Origin: UBA11710 sp049287025
GTDB lineage: Bacteria; Patescibacteriota; Patescibacteriia; Magasanikbacterales; UBA922
NCBI GenBank assembly: GCA_049287025.1
Contig: JBAQFA010000035.1
Location: 1 to 20,940 of the forward strand
Direction of reading: 5' to 3'
DNA length: 20,940 bases
The translations under genes were made by a program, and so were the position numbers. This document shows, piece after piece, positions 1 to 7,221 of this stretch (positions within the stretch are counted from its first letter, which is position 1; every line of letters begins with the position of its first letter). A model generated the notes under the pieces. The model ran no database searches. It was not told where the DNA came from and was given only the letters and a program-made list of their open reading frames with translations.

Positions 1-2
1 AC

Positions 3-902
3 CATACCCCAGATTTAGCTTTTGTCAGTAGTATTTTTAATACTTGGCGGTGGTGGTTAATATTGGCAATGGCGATTGTATGGTGTTTGGTGGTGTTCGG
101 GGTTTTTGAAATGGCAAAGATCAAAGACCAAAGAACAAAAATTGTTAGTCTTTTGTTTTCTGCTGTGCTTGGTGGATATATTATTGGTTGGTTTGTTTTA
201 GATGGCGATCGACTTTTTACCAGACGCTTAGATGGAATATTGGCAGTGTTGATTTTAATTTTATTTGTAAAAGGATTGATGTATCTAACGAATCACATAT
301 CACGTATCACATATCAAATTAATACAAAAAATGTTTTGAATAAAATAATTATTTTAGTTTTGGTCATTGGTTTTAGCTGGTTTACTACTTTTACTTATGC
401 TTCTGGACCAGATATGCGCGTGGTTAGCTCGGATGAGTATAGTGTGGCGGAGTATATAATGAGTAATATTGATAGTGCGGATTTATTGAAGAATGAACAA
501 AATCAAAAGATCAAAAGATCAAAAGATCAGCTGTTTAGTGATGGTCTTCCGATCTTCCGATCTTCCGATCTTAGACTGTGTGTTCTCTCTGACACCTGGA
601 TCCTACTTCCTCTAGAAGGGCTTTCTTCAGGTAAAATTGTCGGTGGCGGTTTTCCTATAAATTATCAATTTGGTCAAAAAGAGAGAGTGGAATTATTAGA
701 CAAGTTTACTGTTAATCCAGTGGAAACTAGCTTGGTTAAAATGAAAGAACTTACTCAGGCTGACAAATGTTGGTTTGTACAAAAGAGTGAATTTTTTGTG
801 GGTAGTAACCTTGACAAAGTAAATAAAATTTTTAAATCAGAACCGGAGTTGGTTGGGGGAATGTTTGTTTGGCAAGAGGGGTTGAAAAGTGATAGAAAAT
901 GA
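3..902 (+). CDS. C-terminal part of a polytopic membrane protein, possibly glycosyltransferase-39-like (5' end outside window)
   Basis: The reading frame is open to the left edge of the window, so only the 3' part of the gene is present. A TTG at 63 is in frame but is probably internal, because the upstream codons read as normal protein (PDLAFVSSIF...). Three hydrophobic segments lie in the first half, followed by a soluble domain of about 170 residues that starts near the YASGPDMRVVSSDEYSVAEY stretch. A membrane part followed by a soluble C-terminal domain resembles GT39/PMT-type sugar transferases and related CPR membrane proteins. I see no catalytic motif in this fragment, so the function is a guess. 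The charged stretch KIKRSKDQ and the stretch LPIFRSSDLR are encoded by two 8-bp tandem repeats and look like repeat-derived insertions. The stretch NHISRITYQI comes from a CACATATCAC-rich repeat. Confidence 0.55.
   Translation, partial: HTPDLAFVSSIFNTWRWWLILAMAIVWCLVVFGVFEMAKIKDQRTKIVSLLFSAVLGGYIIGWFVLDGDRLFTRRLDGILAVLILILFVKGLMYLTNHISRITYQINTKNVLNKIIILVLVIGFSWFTTFTYASGPDMRVVSSDEYSVAEYIMSNIDSADLLKNEQNQKIKRSKDQLFSDGLPIFRSSDLRLCVLSDTWILLPLEGLSSGKIVGGGFPINYQFGQKERVELLDKFTVNPVETSLVKMKELTQADKCWFVQKSEFFVGSNLDKVNKIFKSEPELVGGMFVWQEGLKSDRK
505..572 (+). repeat. Two 8-bp tandem repeats inside a coding region
   Basis: AAAAGATC occurs three times in a row (505-528). CTTCCGAT occurs three times in a row (546-569), followed by CTT. 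Both lie in the membrane-protein gene. Eight is not a multiple of three, so gain or loss of one unit would shift the frame. Confidence 0.85.
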
Positions 903-976
903 AGTAATATAGTGAAGTAATCAGTAGACAGTAAACAGTAATAAATATAGTAAAAATTAAAAAATTTAAAATTTAT
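903..976. repeat. AT-rich intergenic region with CAGTA-type low-complexity repeat
   Basis: This 74-bp gap contains short near-repeats of the type CAGTAGACAGTAAACAGTAA, followed by an A/T-only stretch that leads into the HIT start codon. No convincing promoter boxes or terminator hairpin were seen. Confidence 0.4.
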
Positions 977-1375
977 ATGGACTGCTTATTTTGTAAAATA
1001 ATCAATAAAGAAATTCCTAATTATACTGTATATGAAGATAATGATGTTTTGGCATTTTTAGACATTTTTCCGCATGCCAAGGGTCATACGGTAGTAATTC
1101 CCAAAAAACATTTTTCAAATTTATCAGAAATGTCAGAATTGGATTGGCAAAATATGGCTGTAGCTTTAAAAAATGCCCAAGCCAAATTACAGAGCGTTTT
1201 AAATCCAGATGGTTTTAATATTGGGATTAATGATAAACCAATCGCTGGTCAAGTAGTTCCACATGTCCATTGGCATGTTTTTCCACGTTATGAAGGTGAT
1301 GGTGGGGGAAGTGTACATTCTATTATTAAAAATGACAGTGGTATGACAGTGGAGGAGTTGGCTAAATTATTTTAA
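977..1375 (+). CDS. HIT family (histidine triad) nucleotide-binding protein
   Basis: This is a 132-residue protein, the usual length for the HINT branch of the HIT family. These are nucleoside phosphoramidases or nucleotide hydrolases acting on adenosine-type phosphoramidates in the cytoplasm. The histidine triad is visible as HVHWHVFP, with H96, H98 and H100, preceded by GINDKPIAGQVVP. The N-terminus has the CxxC pair (C3, C6) common in this family and the conserved HTVVIPKKH segment. It starts the run of nucleotide-processing genes and is separated from the following Nudix gene by only 3 bases. The upstream sequence is A/T-only with no Shine-Dalgarno motif. The family call is firm; the natural substrate cannot be read from sequence. 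Confidence 0.95.
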   Translation: MDCLFCKIINKEIPNYTVYEDNDVLAFLDIFPHAKGHTVVIPKKHFSNLSEMSELDWQNMAVALKNAQAKLQSVLNPDGFNIGINDKPIAGQVVPHVHWHVFPRYEGDGGGSVHSIIKNDSGMTVEELAKLF

Positions 1376-1378
1376 AAT

Positions 1379-1924
1379 ATGTCTAATCGTCATCCAAAAA
1401 AAATAAGCGAAGAAACAATCCATAAAAACCCCTGGTGGACTTATAAACACGATGTTTTTGAAATGCCGGGTGGTAAGCAAGGAAATTATTATTATGGTGA
1501 GACTAATGGCATGGTAATGGTAGTGCCAGTCATGCCTGATGGCCGATTGGTTTTAACTTTACAGCATCGTTATTTAGATGATAGACAGAGTATAGAATTT
1601 CCTGGTGGGGGTATTCCAGAGGGTATGGAACCAATGGATGCAGCCAAGAAAGAATTGTTAGAAGAAACTGGTTGGATTGCAGATGATTATGTAAAAATAG
1701 GAATAATAGAAGGTTCTAATGGTTTGTTAAAAGATAAGGGGCATGTTTTTTTAGCTTATACTATTGAACAACAAACGCCAAATCCAGAAGAGTTTGAAGA
1801 TATAGAAGTCTTGTATCGTCGGCCGGATGAAATAGATCAAATGGTAAGGAAAAATGAAATTTGGTGCGGTCAAACTTTGGCCACTTGGGCATTAGTTCAT
1901 CATTATGTTTTACACAATGAATAA
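1379..1924 (+). CDS. Nudix hydrolase, ADP-ribose pyrophosphatase-like
   Basis: This is a 181-residue protein with one Nudix domain. The layout, WWTYKHDVFEM near the N-terminus and EFPGGGIPEGMEP before the helix, is like NudF-type ADP-sugar pyrophosphatases, which split nucleoside diphosphate sugars into NMP and sugar phosphate. The Nudix box runs from G77 to W99. The metal-binding glutamates of the KELLEETGW part (E92, E95, E96) are present. The first Glu of the consensus is replaced by Met (M83, with E84 next to it) and the consensus Arg is Lys (K91). These changes suggest a divergent member but do not remove the metal ligands. It lies 3 bases after the HIT gene and 6 bases before a double-Nudix gene, so co-transcription is likely. 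Confidence 0.92.
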   Translation: MSNRHPKKISEETIHKNPWWTYKHDVFEMPGGKQGNYYYGETNGMVMVVPVMPDGRLVLTLQHRYLDDRQSIEFPGGGIPEGMEPMDAAKKELLEETGWIADDYVKIGIIEGSNGLLKDKGHVFLAYTIEQQTPNPEEFEDIEVLYRRPDEIDQMVRKNEIWCGQTLATWALVHHYVLHNE

Positions 1925-1930
1925 TTTTTT

Positions 1931-2854
1931 ATGTTCAATTATACAGAACAAAATGATCATGTTGTACCCTGTGTGCAGATAATAATAACCAATGATAAAG
2001 GTGAAATTTTATTAACGCACCGAACAGTGGAACCATACCAGGGTGGTTGGGGAATAGTGGGTGGAAGGATTGATGTGAGTGATGATAGTGTTGAATCAGC
2101 TGTAAAAAGGGAAGTTAGAGAAGAGACTGGTTATGAAGTAGAAATTTTAAATTTGATTGATATTAAAGCAAAAGGTAAGAGTTCAGTGCCACTAGATACT
2201 CGTTTTTATGCAGTGTCAATAATTTATGAAGTTAGAATAATTGGTGGTTTTTTACAAAAAAATTATGAAGCCGATGATTTTCGTTGGGTTTTGCCTGAAC
2301 AAGCTTTGAAAGAAAAATTGATTTTTGATCATAACGAAGTTGTGGCATTATATTTAAAAAATAAAGAAAAAAATAAATTAATTCCAGCCACTAGAAGTTA
2401 TTTTGATGAATATTGGGGCAAGAGTTATGATTATGTTCAACAAAATTTGTTTGTGAGGTTTGCAACCAATGCGATTGTTTTTAATGATAAGAATGAAATT
2501 TTATTAGCGAGACGTTCACAAAAGCCGTTTGTTGGTGATTGGGATTTTCCTGGTGGACACATGTACGTTGAAGAAAGCATTGTGGAATGTTGTCAACGCG
2601 AAATTTTAGAAGAATTGGGAGTAAAATGTATAGTGGGTGATCTTTTTCATGTATACTCTGATAAAGGACATAGTCCTAAGGCAGCTGATGTAATTTCTTT
2701 TTATTTTGTAAAATTATTAGGTCAAGATTTTAAAAAAAATATAGAAATGGATGATTTTAAATATTTTTCATTGGATAATTTGCCGGCTAATATTGCTTAT
2801 CATAATCAATGTTCTTTAAATGATATTAAAAATTGGCTGAAGAACAAAAATTAA
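1931..2854 (+). CDS. Tandem two-domain Nudix hydrolase
   Basis: This 307-residue protein consists of two consecutive Nudix domains, about residues 8-145 and 172-300. The second box is canonical: G209, E215, then R223-E224-I-L-E227-E228-L-G230. The first box reads GGRIDVSDDSVESAVKREV and then REETG. It keeps R60, E61, E64 and E65 but has one extra residue before the helix and Asp in place of the first Glu. Both halves may therefore be catalytic, with the first more divergent. Proteins with two Nudix domains on one chain are less common than single-domain ones. The substrate is unknown; nucleoside triphosphates or nucleotide sugars are plausible. It lies between a NudF-like gene and a cupin gene with very short gaps. 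Confidence 0.93.
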   Translation: MFNYTEQNDHVVPCVQIIITNDKGEILLTHRTVEPYQGGWGIVGGRIDVSDDSVESAVKREVREETGYEVEILNLIDIKAKGKSSVPLDTRFYAVSIIYEVRIIGGFLQKNYEADDFRWVLPEQALKEKLIFDHNEVVALYLKNKEKNKLIPATRSYFDEYWGKSYDYVQQNLFVRFATNAIVFNDKNEILLARRSQKPFVGDWDFPGGHMYVEESIVECCQREILEELGVKCIVGDLFHVYSDKGHSPKAADVISFYFVKLLGQDFKKNIEMDDFKYFSLDNLPANIAYHNQCSLNDIKNWLKNKN

Positions 2855-2858
2855 AAAT

Positions 2859-3245
2859 ATGATAAAAAAAGAATTTATCACAAAGTATAATTTTAGCAAG
2901 GATACAAGTAAGGCTGGTAGAATTTTAGAATGTGTAAAAGTAGGACAGATTTATATTTCACGAGTTGTTATGGAGCCTGGAGTCATTACTGGTAATTATT
3001 ATCATAAAGAAACCAATTCCATGTATATGGTGGAAGCTGGTAAAGTAAAGTTTAAATTTGTCCAAGTAAATACTAAAGAAACAAAAGAAATGGAGTTAAA
3101 AGTCGGAAGCAGTTTAGTTAATTTACCCCCGTTTGTCGCCATTGCTAGTAAAAATTGTGGTACTGAAAAAGCTTGTGTGGTTGTATTTTCTGATAGACCA
3201 TTGCGTTCGGGTGATGATTTTCCTTTTGAAATTTTAAAAAAATAA
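2859..3245 (+). CDS. Small cupin-fold protein
   Basis: This 128-residue protein has a single cupin-like barrel. Motif 1 is recognisable in GNYYHKETNSMYMVEAG (H49, E51, E59) and motif 2 in LKVGSSLVNLPPFVAIASKN, with a C-terminal VVFSDRPLRSGDDFPFEIL. The tail and size resemble the WxcM/FdtA-like cupins of sugar-nucleotide pathways, which isomerise or bind dTDP-keto-sugars, but several histidines of a metal cupin are missing. Activity is therefore uncertain and a binding role is possible. It lies 4 bases after the double-Nudix gene and 5 bases before another Nudix gene, so it probably belongs to the same transcript. Confidence 0.75.
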   Translation: MIKKEFITKYNFSKDTSKAGRILECVKVGQIYISRVVMEPGVITGNYYHKETNSMYMVEAGKVKFKFVQVNTKETKEMELKVGSSLVNLPPFVAIASKNCGTEKACVVVFSDRPLRSGDDFPFEILKK

Positions 3246-3250
3246 ATTAT

Positions 3251-3685
3251 ATGAAATACACAAAACAATCTGAATATATAAGACCATCAGCGGTAGGATT
3301 TATTTTAAATCAAGAAAAAACAGAGATTTTGTTGGTGCAGAGAAATGTAGAACCATACAAAGATATGTGGATGATGCCAGGTGGACATATGAAGGTTGGT
3401 GAAACTATAGAAGAATGTTTGGTACGCGAAGTAAAAGAGGAAACCGGCTTAGATGTTGTAACAAAAGAATTGTTTACTGTTCATTCTGACCCAACTCAAG
3501 ATCCTAGACACGCGGCTTTGGTTTTGTTTTATGTAGTGGATATTAAGGGCGGTAGTATAGAAAAATGGAAAGTTTTTGAAATTCAAGATAGAAAATGGTT
3601 TAAAATTGAAGACGCACCAAAACAAATGTGTTTTCATCATAGAAGAATTTTTGATAAGTTTGTAAAAGAATATTTACATAAATAA
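3251..3685 (+). CDS. Nudix hydrolase (MutT-like)
   Basis: This 144-residue protein is a single Nudix domain. The box is fully canonical: G45, E51, then R59-E60-V-K-E63-E64-T-G66. Family members hydrolyse nucleoside diphosphates linked to another group, such as damaged NTPs, nucleotide sugars or dinucleotides. The region before the box (QRNVEPYKDMWMMPGGHM) closely resembles the matching region of both domains in the double-Nudix protein encoded two genes upstream (RTVEPYQGGWGIVGG and RSQKPFVGDWDFPGGHM). These are probably paralogues from local duplication. The start has no Shine-Dalgarno motif. The gene ends 3 bases before the first of the repeated rmlB starts. Confidence 0.94.
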   Translation: MKYTKQSEYIRPSAVGFILNQEKTEILLVQRNVEPYKDMWMMPGGHMKVGETIEECLVREVKEETGLDVVTKELFTVHSDPTQDPRHAALVLFYVVDIKGGSIEKWKVFEIQDRKWFKIEDAPKQMCFHHRRIFDKFVKEYLHK

Positions 3686-3688
3686 ATT

Positions 3689-3754
3689 ATGAAATTATTA
3701 ATAACTGGTGGTGCTGTGGTTTACCCCGCACCACAATCCAATGGTTCTATATGA
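3689..3754 (+). CDS. Upstream ORF 1, a 21-residue copy of the RmlB N-terminus
   Basis: The ORF begins with a copy of the rmlB start (MKLLITGGA) and then diverges into VVYPAPQSNGSI before TGA. The stop overlaps the next ATG (ATGA at 3751-3754), so ribosomes could move to the next ORF by termination-reinitiation. It may be a decayed copy of the gene start or a leader peptide. Whether it is translated cannot be told from the sequence. Confidence 0.45.
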   Translation: MKLLITGGAVVYPAPQSNGSI

Positions 3755-3816
3755 AAATTTTAATTACTGGTGGTGCTGTGGTTTACCCCGCACCACAATC
3801 CAATGGTTCTATATGA
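3751..3816 (+). CDS. Upstream ORF 2, second 21-residue copy of the RmlB N-terminus
   Basis: This repeats ORF 1 with MKILITGGA at the start and an identical second half. Its TGA overlaps the ATG of rmlB (ATGA at 3813-3816). The copy of the gene start differs from rmlB at only two bases, and the 36-bp spacer after it is identical to the spacer in ORF 1. Confidence 0.45.
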   Translation: MKILITGGAVVYPAPQSNGSI

Positions 3817-4820
3817 AATTATTAATTACTGGTGGTGCGGGGTTTATTGGCTCAAACTTTATTCACTATTGGCTAAAGACTCATCCTGAAGATGAGATTG
3901 TTAATTTTGATTTGCTTACTTATGCTGGCAATCTAGAAAGTTTGAAAGATGTGGTTGATAATCCAAGATATAAATTTATCAAAGGTGATATTTGCGATCG
4001 AGATTTAGTTTTTAGTTTCGTTAAGGATGTGGATTTGATAGTACACTTTGCAGCCGAGAGTCATGTCGATAGATCAATCTTGGATTCTAGCGCATTTGTG
4101 CGGACCAATGTACTAGGTACTCATGTTTTATTGGAAGCAGCGCGTGAATATAATAAACGGTTTCATCATGTGTCAACCGATGAGGTGTACGGTCATCTAG
4201 GTCCAGATGATTTATCTTTTAATGAAAATACTCCTTATGCACCGAGGAGTCCATATGCTGCCAGCAAGGCTTCATCAGATTTATTAGTTCGGGCATATTT
4301 TACTACACACAATTTACCCATTACTATTTCCAATTGCTCGAATAATTATGGTCCATATCAGTTTCCTGAAAAACTTATTCCCTTATTTATTTCCAATCTT
4401 AGAGAAAATAAAAAACTTCCAGTCTATGGCGATGGGATGCAGGTGCGTGACTGGATTCATGTCGATGACCATAATCGTGGTATAGATTTTATTATTCAAA
4501 AAGGTAAAATTGGTGAAACCTATTGTCTAGGTGGAAAAAATAGTGAGATTCCCAATATTGAACTGACAAAAAAATTAATAAGCATGATGAATAAAGATGA
4601 AAGCTTTATAGAATATGTTAAAGATCGTCCAGGTCATGATCGCCGTTATTCAATTGATTATTCCAAAGCGACTAGAGAATTAGGCTGGGAGCCGTTGGTT
4701 GATTTTGAAATTGGATTGAAACAAACCGTTGATTGGTATTTGAATAATTGGGATTGGGTGGAACATTGTAAGAGTGGAGAATATAAAGCTTATTATGATT
4801 TGCAGTATAAAGGCAGATGA
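3813..4820 (+). CDS. rmlB: dTDP-glucose 4,6-dehydratase
   Basis: The 335-residue protein is an extended short-chain dehydrogenase that converts dTDP-glucose to dTDP-4-keto-6-deoxyglucose, using bound NAD, in the cytoplasm. The Rossmann motif GGAGFIGSNF is at residues 7-16. The active-site STDEVYG segment (T122-D123-E124) and Y148-x3-K152 are in the expected places, and NCSNNYGPYQFPEKLIPLFI is a signature of the RmlB group. The start at 3813 gives the normal N-terminus. A longer in-frame ORF begins further upstream, but it reads through the repeat in a different frame and gives unrelated sequence. Two chained upstream ORFs repeat the same gene start. With the NRS/ER-like gene downstream and the RmlA-like gene at 14596 it forms a dTDP-deoxysugar pathway. 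Confidence 0.96.
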   Translation: MKLLITGGAGFIGSNFIHYWLKTHPEDEIVNFDLLTYAGNLESLKDVVDNPRYKFIKGDICDRDLVFSFVKDVDLIVHFAAESHVDRSILDSSAFVRTNVLGTHVLLEAAREYNKRFHHVSTDEVYGHLGPDDLSFNENTPYAPRSPYAASKASSDLLVRAYFTTHNLPITISNCSNNYGPYQFPEKLIPLFISNLRENKKLPVYGDGMQVRDWIHVDDHNRGIDFIIQKGKIGETYCLGGKNSEIPNIELTKKLISMMNKDESFIEYVKDRPGHDRRYSIDYSKATRELGWEPLVDFEIGLKQTVDWYLNNWDWVEHCKSGEYKAYYDLQYKGR

Positions 4821-5008
4821 AAAAATTTCTAATTATTCTAATTTCTAATTAACCTAATAAAATTACAAATTAAAAAATCCAAATGACAATTCAAATCCAA
4901 AAGTTAAATAAACAAAAAATATCTTATTAATCTTATAAATCTTTGCCTTTTTAAAATAGCAAAGATTAATATGATTTATAGGATTTAAAATTTTAAATAA
5001 ACAAATTT
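4821..5008. repeat. AT-rich intergenic region with a large imperfect inverted repeat
   Basis: This 188-bp gap holds the low-complexity sequence TCTAATTATTCTAATTTC and an imperfect inverted repeat. The left arm includes AATCTTATAAATCTTTGC (about 4929-4947). The right arm begins GCAAAGATTAATATG and continues to TTATAGGATT (about 4960-4985). The ATCTTTGC/GCAAAGAT core is perfect. It could form a hairpin in the transcript, but no T-run follows, so I do not call it a terminator. Confidence 0.55.
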
Positions 5009-5881
5009 ATGAAAGTGTTAATTATTGGAAAAGGTTATATTGGACAAAGATGTAAAGACGCTTGGTCAGATTCAATTTTGGCAGATACACATATTAATTC
5101 CAAAGAAGATGTTTTGAAATTGCTTGATGAACATAAGCCAGACGCAGTTCTCAATGCCGCTGGTGTGCGGGGTAAACCAAATGTTGATTGGTGTGAAACT
5201 CATCAACTAGAAACAATCTTAGGTAATACCAAATTACCAATTACAATTGCCGAAGCTTGTCAAGAAAGAAATATTTATTTACTTCATATTGGTTCTGGTT
5301 GTATTTTTTATGGAGACTCACCACATCCAGACAAGAAATGGCGTGAAAGTGATATGGGCAATCCAACTGAAGTGACTTATTCCCGCACCAAGTGGGCGAC
5401 AGATTTAGTTTTATCAACTCTATCAAATGTTGGGATTGGTCGGATTCGCATGCCGATTGATTATATTCCTTCAACTAATAACATGATTGATAAACTTGCC
5501 ACTTTTTCCAAAGTGATTGATGTAGAAAATAGTGTGACTATAGTAGATGATATGGTAAATGTTTTTTATCAATTGATGGAGAAAAAAGCGAATGGAATTT
5601 TTCATGTGACCAATCCAGGAACATTGAAACATCGGGAGATTGTGGCTCTGTATGAAGAAATGGTGGATCCAAATCATAAGAATGAATGGATTACAAATGA
5701 TGATCTGGTAAAACAAGGTCTTGCTACTAAGGGCAGATCAAATAATTTTTTGGCTTCAGAAAATCTTGATAAGATTGGTATTCACATGCGTGAAGTCCAT
5801 GAAGCTATGCGTGATACTATGACAAAATATGCTGAACTGAAAAAACGTGGTGAGTCTAGTGATAAAATTTTAACTTGTTAA
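5009..5881 (+). CDS. NRS/ER-type nucleotide-rhamnose epimerase/reductase (RmlD superfamily)
   Basis: The 290-residue Rossmann-fold protein has GKGYIGQR at residues 7-14, the catalytic-type SGCIFYG at 96-102 and Y124-x3-K128. Instead of typical bacterial RmlD motifs it carries NAAGVRGKPNVDWCE (49-63), the RMPI segment, VTNPG and GRSNN. These match my recollection of plant NRS/ER and mimivirus epimerase/reductases, which turn dTDP- or UDP-4-keto-6-deoxyglucose into the L-rhamnose nucleotide in one protein. The family's usual Thr in GVTG is Arg here. With rmlB just upstream and no rmlC in the window, a two-enzyme dTDP-rhamnose route is inferred. A plain RmlD-like reductase is the alternative. 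Confidence 0.85.
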   Translation: MKVLIIGKGYIGQRCKDAWSDSILADTHINSKEDVLKLLDEHKPDAVLNAAGVRGKPNVDWCETHQLETILGNTKLPITIAEACQERNIYLLHIGSGCIFYGDSPHPDKKWRESDMGNPTEVTYSRTKWATDLVLSTLSNVGIGRIRMPIDYIPSTNNMIDKLATFSKVIDVENSVTIVDDMVNVFYQLMEKKANGIFHVTNPGTLKHREIVALYEEMVDPNHKNEWITNDDLVKQGLATKGRSNNFLASENLDKIGIHMREVHEAMRDTMTKYAELKKRGESSDKILTC

Positions 5882-5885
5882 TTTT

Positions 5886-7208
5886 ATGGGTGAAAGAAGA
5901 GGAATTCCACCTGATGTGGCAAGAAGATACCCATCAGCAAGAGAAAGACAAAAATCACATATCGATGAAGGTAAACGTGGTCTATTAAAAACAATTGCTG
6001 GTCTTACTGCTGTTGGTGTATCAGGAGCTTTATTGGCTAATAATCCAGAAGCAAGAGGGTTTTTAAGAACCATGGCAGAAAATGATAAGTTAGCCGGAGG
6101 GCTTGATTTAACTTTGGCTGATAAATATGCAGACGCTAGGGATATTTATGAGAGAGAGTCTCAAGAAATAAAAAAACAACCTAAGAGTGTAGATCAAGAA
6201 AGAGAAGAAGGCGAATCTTCTCAGTATGATAATGCTTTACAAAATGAATTTGATTATTTTACCCAAAGAGAAAAAGATAGAGGCGGAAAGTTTGATTACA
6301 AAAATGAAACTACCCATGCGCTTATGTCTGAAAAATATCATTTGTGGGATGCTAGAATAAAGTCTCCTCTTAAGAGTGAAATGAAAAGTCATCGAGCTTA
6401 TTATGCAGAATTATTAAATAAAAATAAACAAGAGAGAGAAAATTTTTTGCAAATGGTAACTAAAGTGTGTGAAGTTTTTGAAGTCCCTGTGTCAATTGCT
6501 CTAGGTGTAATGATGACTGAAACAAAAGCTAATCATGATGATAATGTAGTAAAAGGTGGTTGGAAAAATTTAAGAAAAGGGCCACAAGGAATAATGCAAA
6601 TAGATTCTGATGCCGAGACTTTGGTAAAAAAAGTTTTTAAAGATAAAATAGCCCAAGCTAAGAATAGTGTGATCAAAAATGGTGGTGAAGATAGTGATAG
6701 TGAAGTCAGACGCCATACTTTAGAAGGAAATATTATATTAGGTGTAGCTTATCTAAAACTCATGCATACTTTTTATGACGGACAGTGGGGAATGGCGTGT
6801 GCAGCGTATAGTGGTGGCATGGGGACTGTAGATAATCGTATTATGGCACAGATGTCTGGAGAATTTCATGATGAATTAGAAGATCGTAAGGAAAATTCTG
6901 AAAAATATAAAGGCAGTACAGCTTGGGGTTTTCAAAGAAAAAAAATTAATGAATTTTTAAGACGTGATAATGCCAATATTGTAAAAGCTTACACTAGCCA
7001 AGATGAAGGCGGTTGGGGTTGGGATGATGATAAAAAACATTCTTCTCAATATCCTTTTTTTGTTTTTCATAGTGGTAAGACAGCTTTTAATATTTTAAGC
7101 TCTCGAGATGAAAATCCACAGATCGGTTCATTTTTTAAAGATGAAGAAGAAAAACGTAGATGTGAAAAATTAAGGAAAGGTAAGTCGCAAGAAGTCGCTA
7201 AATTATAA
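5886..7208 (+). CDS. Membrane-anchored lytic transglycosylase-like protein (SLT domain)
   Basis: The 440-residue protein has a positively charged N-terminus, one hydrophobic segment (about residues 34-53, KTIAGLTAVGVSGALLANN), a charged linker and an SLT-like domain at about 185-330. The hallmarks of the lysozyme-like fold are visible: ALGVMMTETKAN with E212 as the likely catalytic acid, GPQGIMQI (232-239), NIILGVAYLKLM, and WGMACAAYSGGMGTV. Such enzymes cut peptidoglycan between MurNAc and GlcNAc. An N-terminal anchor would place the domain outside the membrane. A linker of about 130 residues and an insertion rich in K and D (about 243-275) make it longer than simple SLT domains. It lies 4 bases after the NRS/ER-like gene, suggesting a role linked to surface assembly. 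The fold call is good; activity is inferred. Confidence 0.82.
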   Translation: MGERRGIPPDVARRYPSARERQKSHIDEGKRGLLKTIAGLTAVGVSGALLANNPEARGFLRTMAENDKLAGGLDLTLADKYADARDIYERESQEIKKQPKSVDQEREEGESSQYDNALQNEFDYFTQREKDRGGKFDYKNETTHALMSEKYHLWDARIKSPLKSEMKSHRAYYAELLNKNKQERENFLQMVTKVCEVFEVPVSIALGVMMTETKANHDDNVVKGGWKNLRKGPQGIMQIDSDAETLVKKVFKDKIAQAKNSVIKNGGEDSDSEVRRHTLEGNIILGVAYLKLMHTFYDGQWGMACAAYSGGMGTVDNRIMAQMSGEFHDELEDRKENSEKYKGSTAWGFQRKKINEFLRRDNANIVKAYTSQDEGGWGWDDDKKHSSQYPFFVFHSGKTAFNILSSRDENPQIGSFFKDEEEKRRCEKLRKGKSQEVAKL

Positions 7209-7221
7209 AATATTTTTTATT

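Larger units (their letters stand above)
3689..3838 (+). repeat. 62-bp tandem repeat triplicating the rmlB start
   Basis: A 26-base gene-start segment (3689-3714, 3751-3776, 3813-3838) occurs three times, separated by two identical 36-base spacers (3715-3750 and 3777-3812). The start segments differ from each other at one to three bases, while the spacers are identical. The spacer contains TTTACCCCGCACCAC and ends GGTTCTAT directly before ATG. GTGGTGC in the start segment can pair with GCACCAC in the spacer to form a hairpin. Confidence 0.95.

Noticed and set aside
3002..3268. Minus-strand ORF opposite the cupin and Nudix genes
   Set aside because: It lies antisense to two genes with clear protein families and has no recognisable motif.
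3708..3812. N-terminal extension of RmlB by 35 residues
   Set aside because: The extended frame reads the repeat out of frame (MVLWFTPHHNPMVLYENFNY) and has no family similarity; the start at 3813 gives the standard N-terminus.
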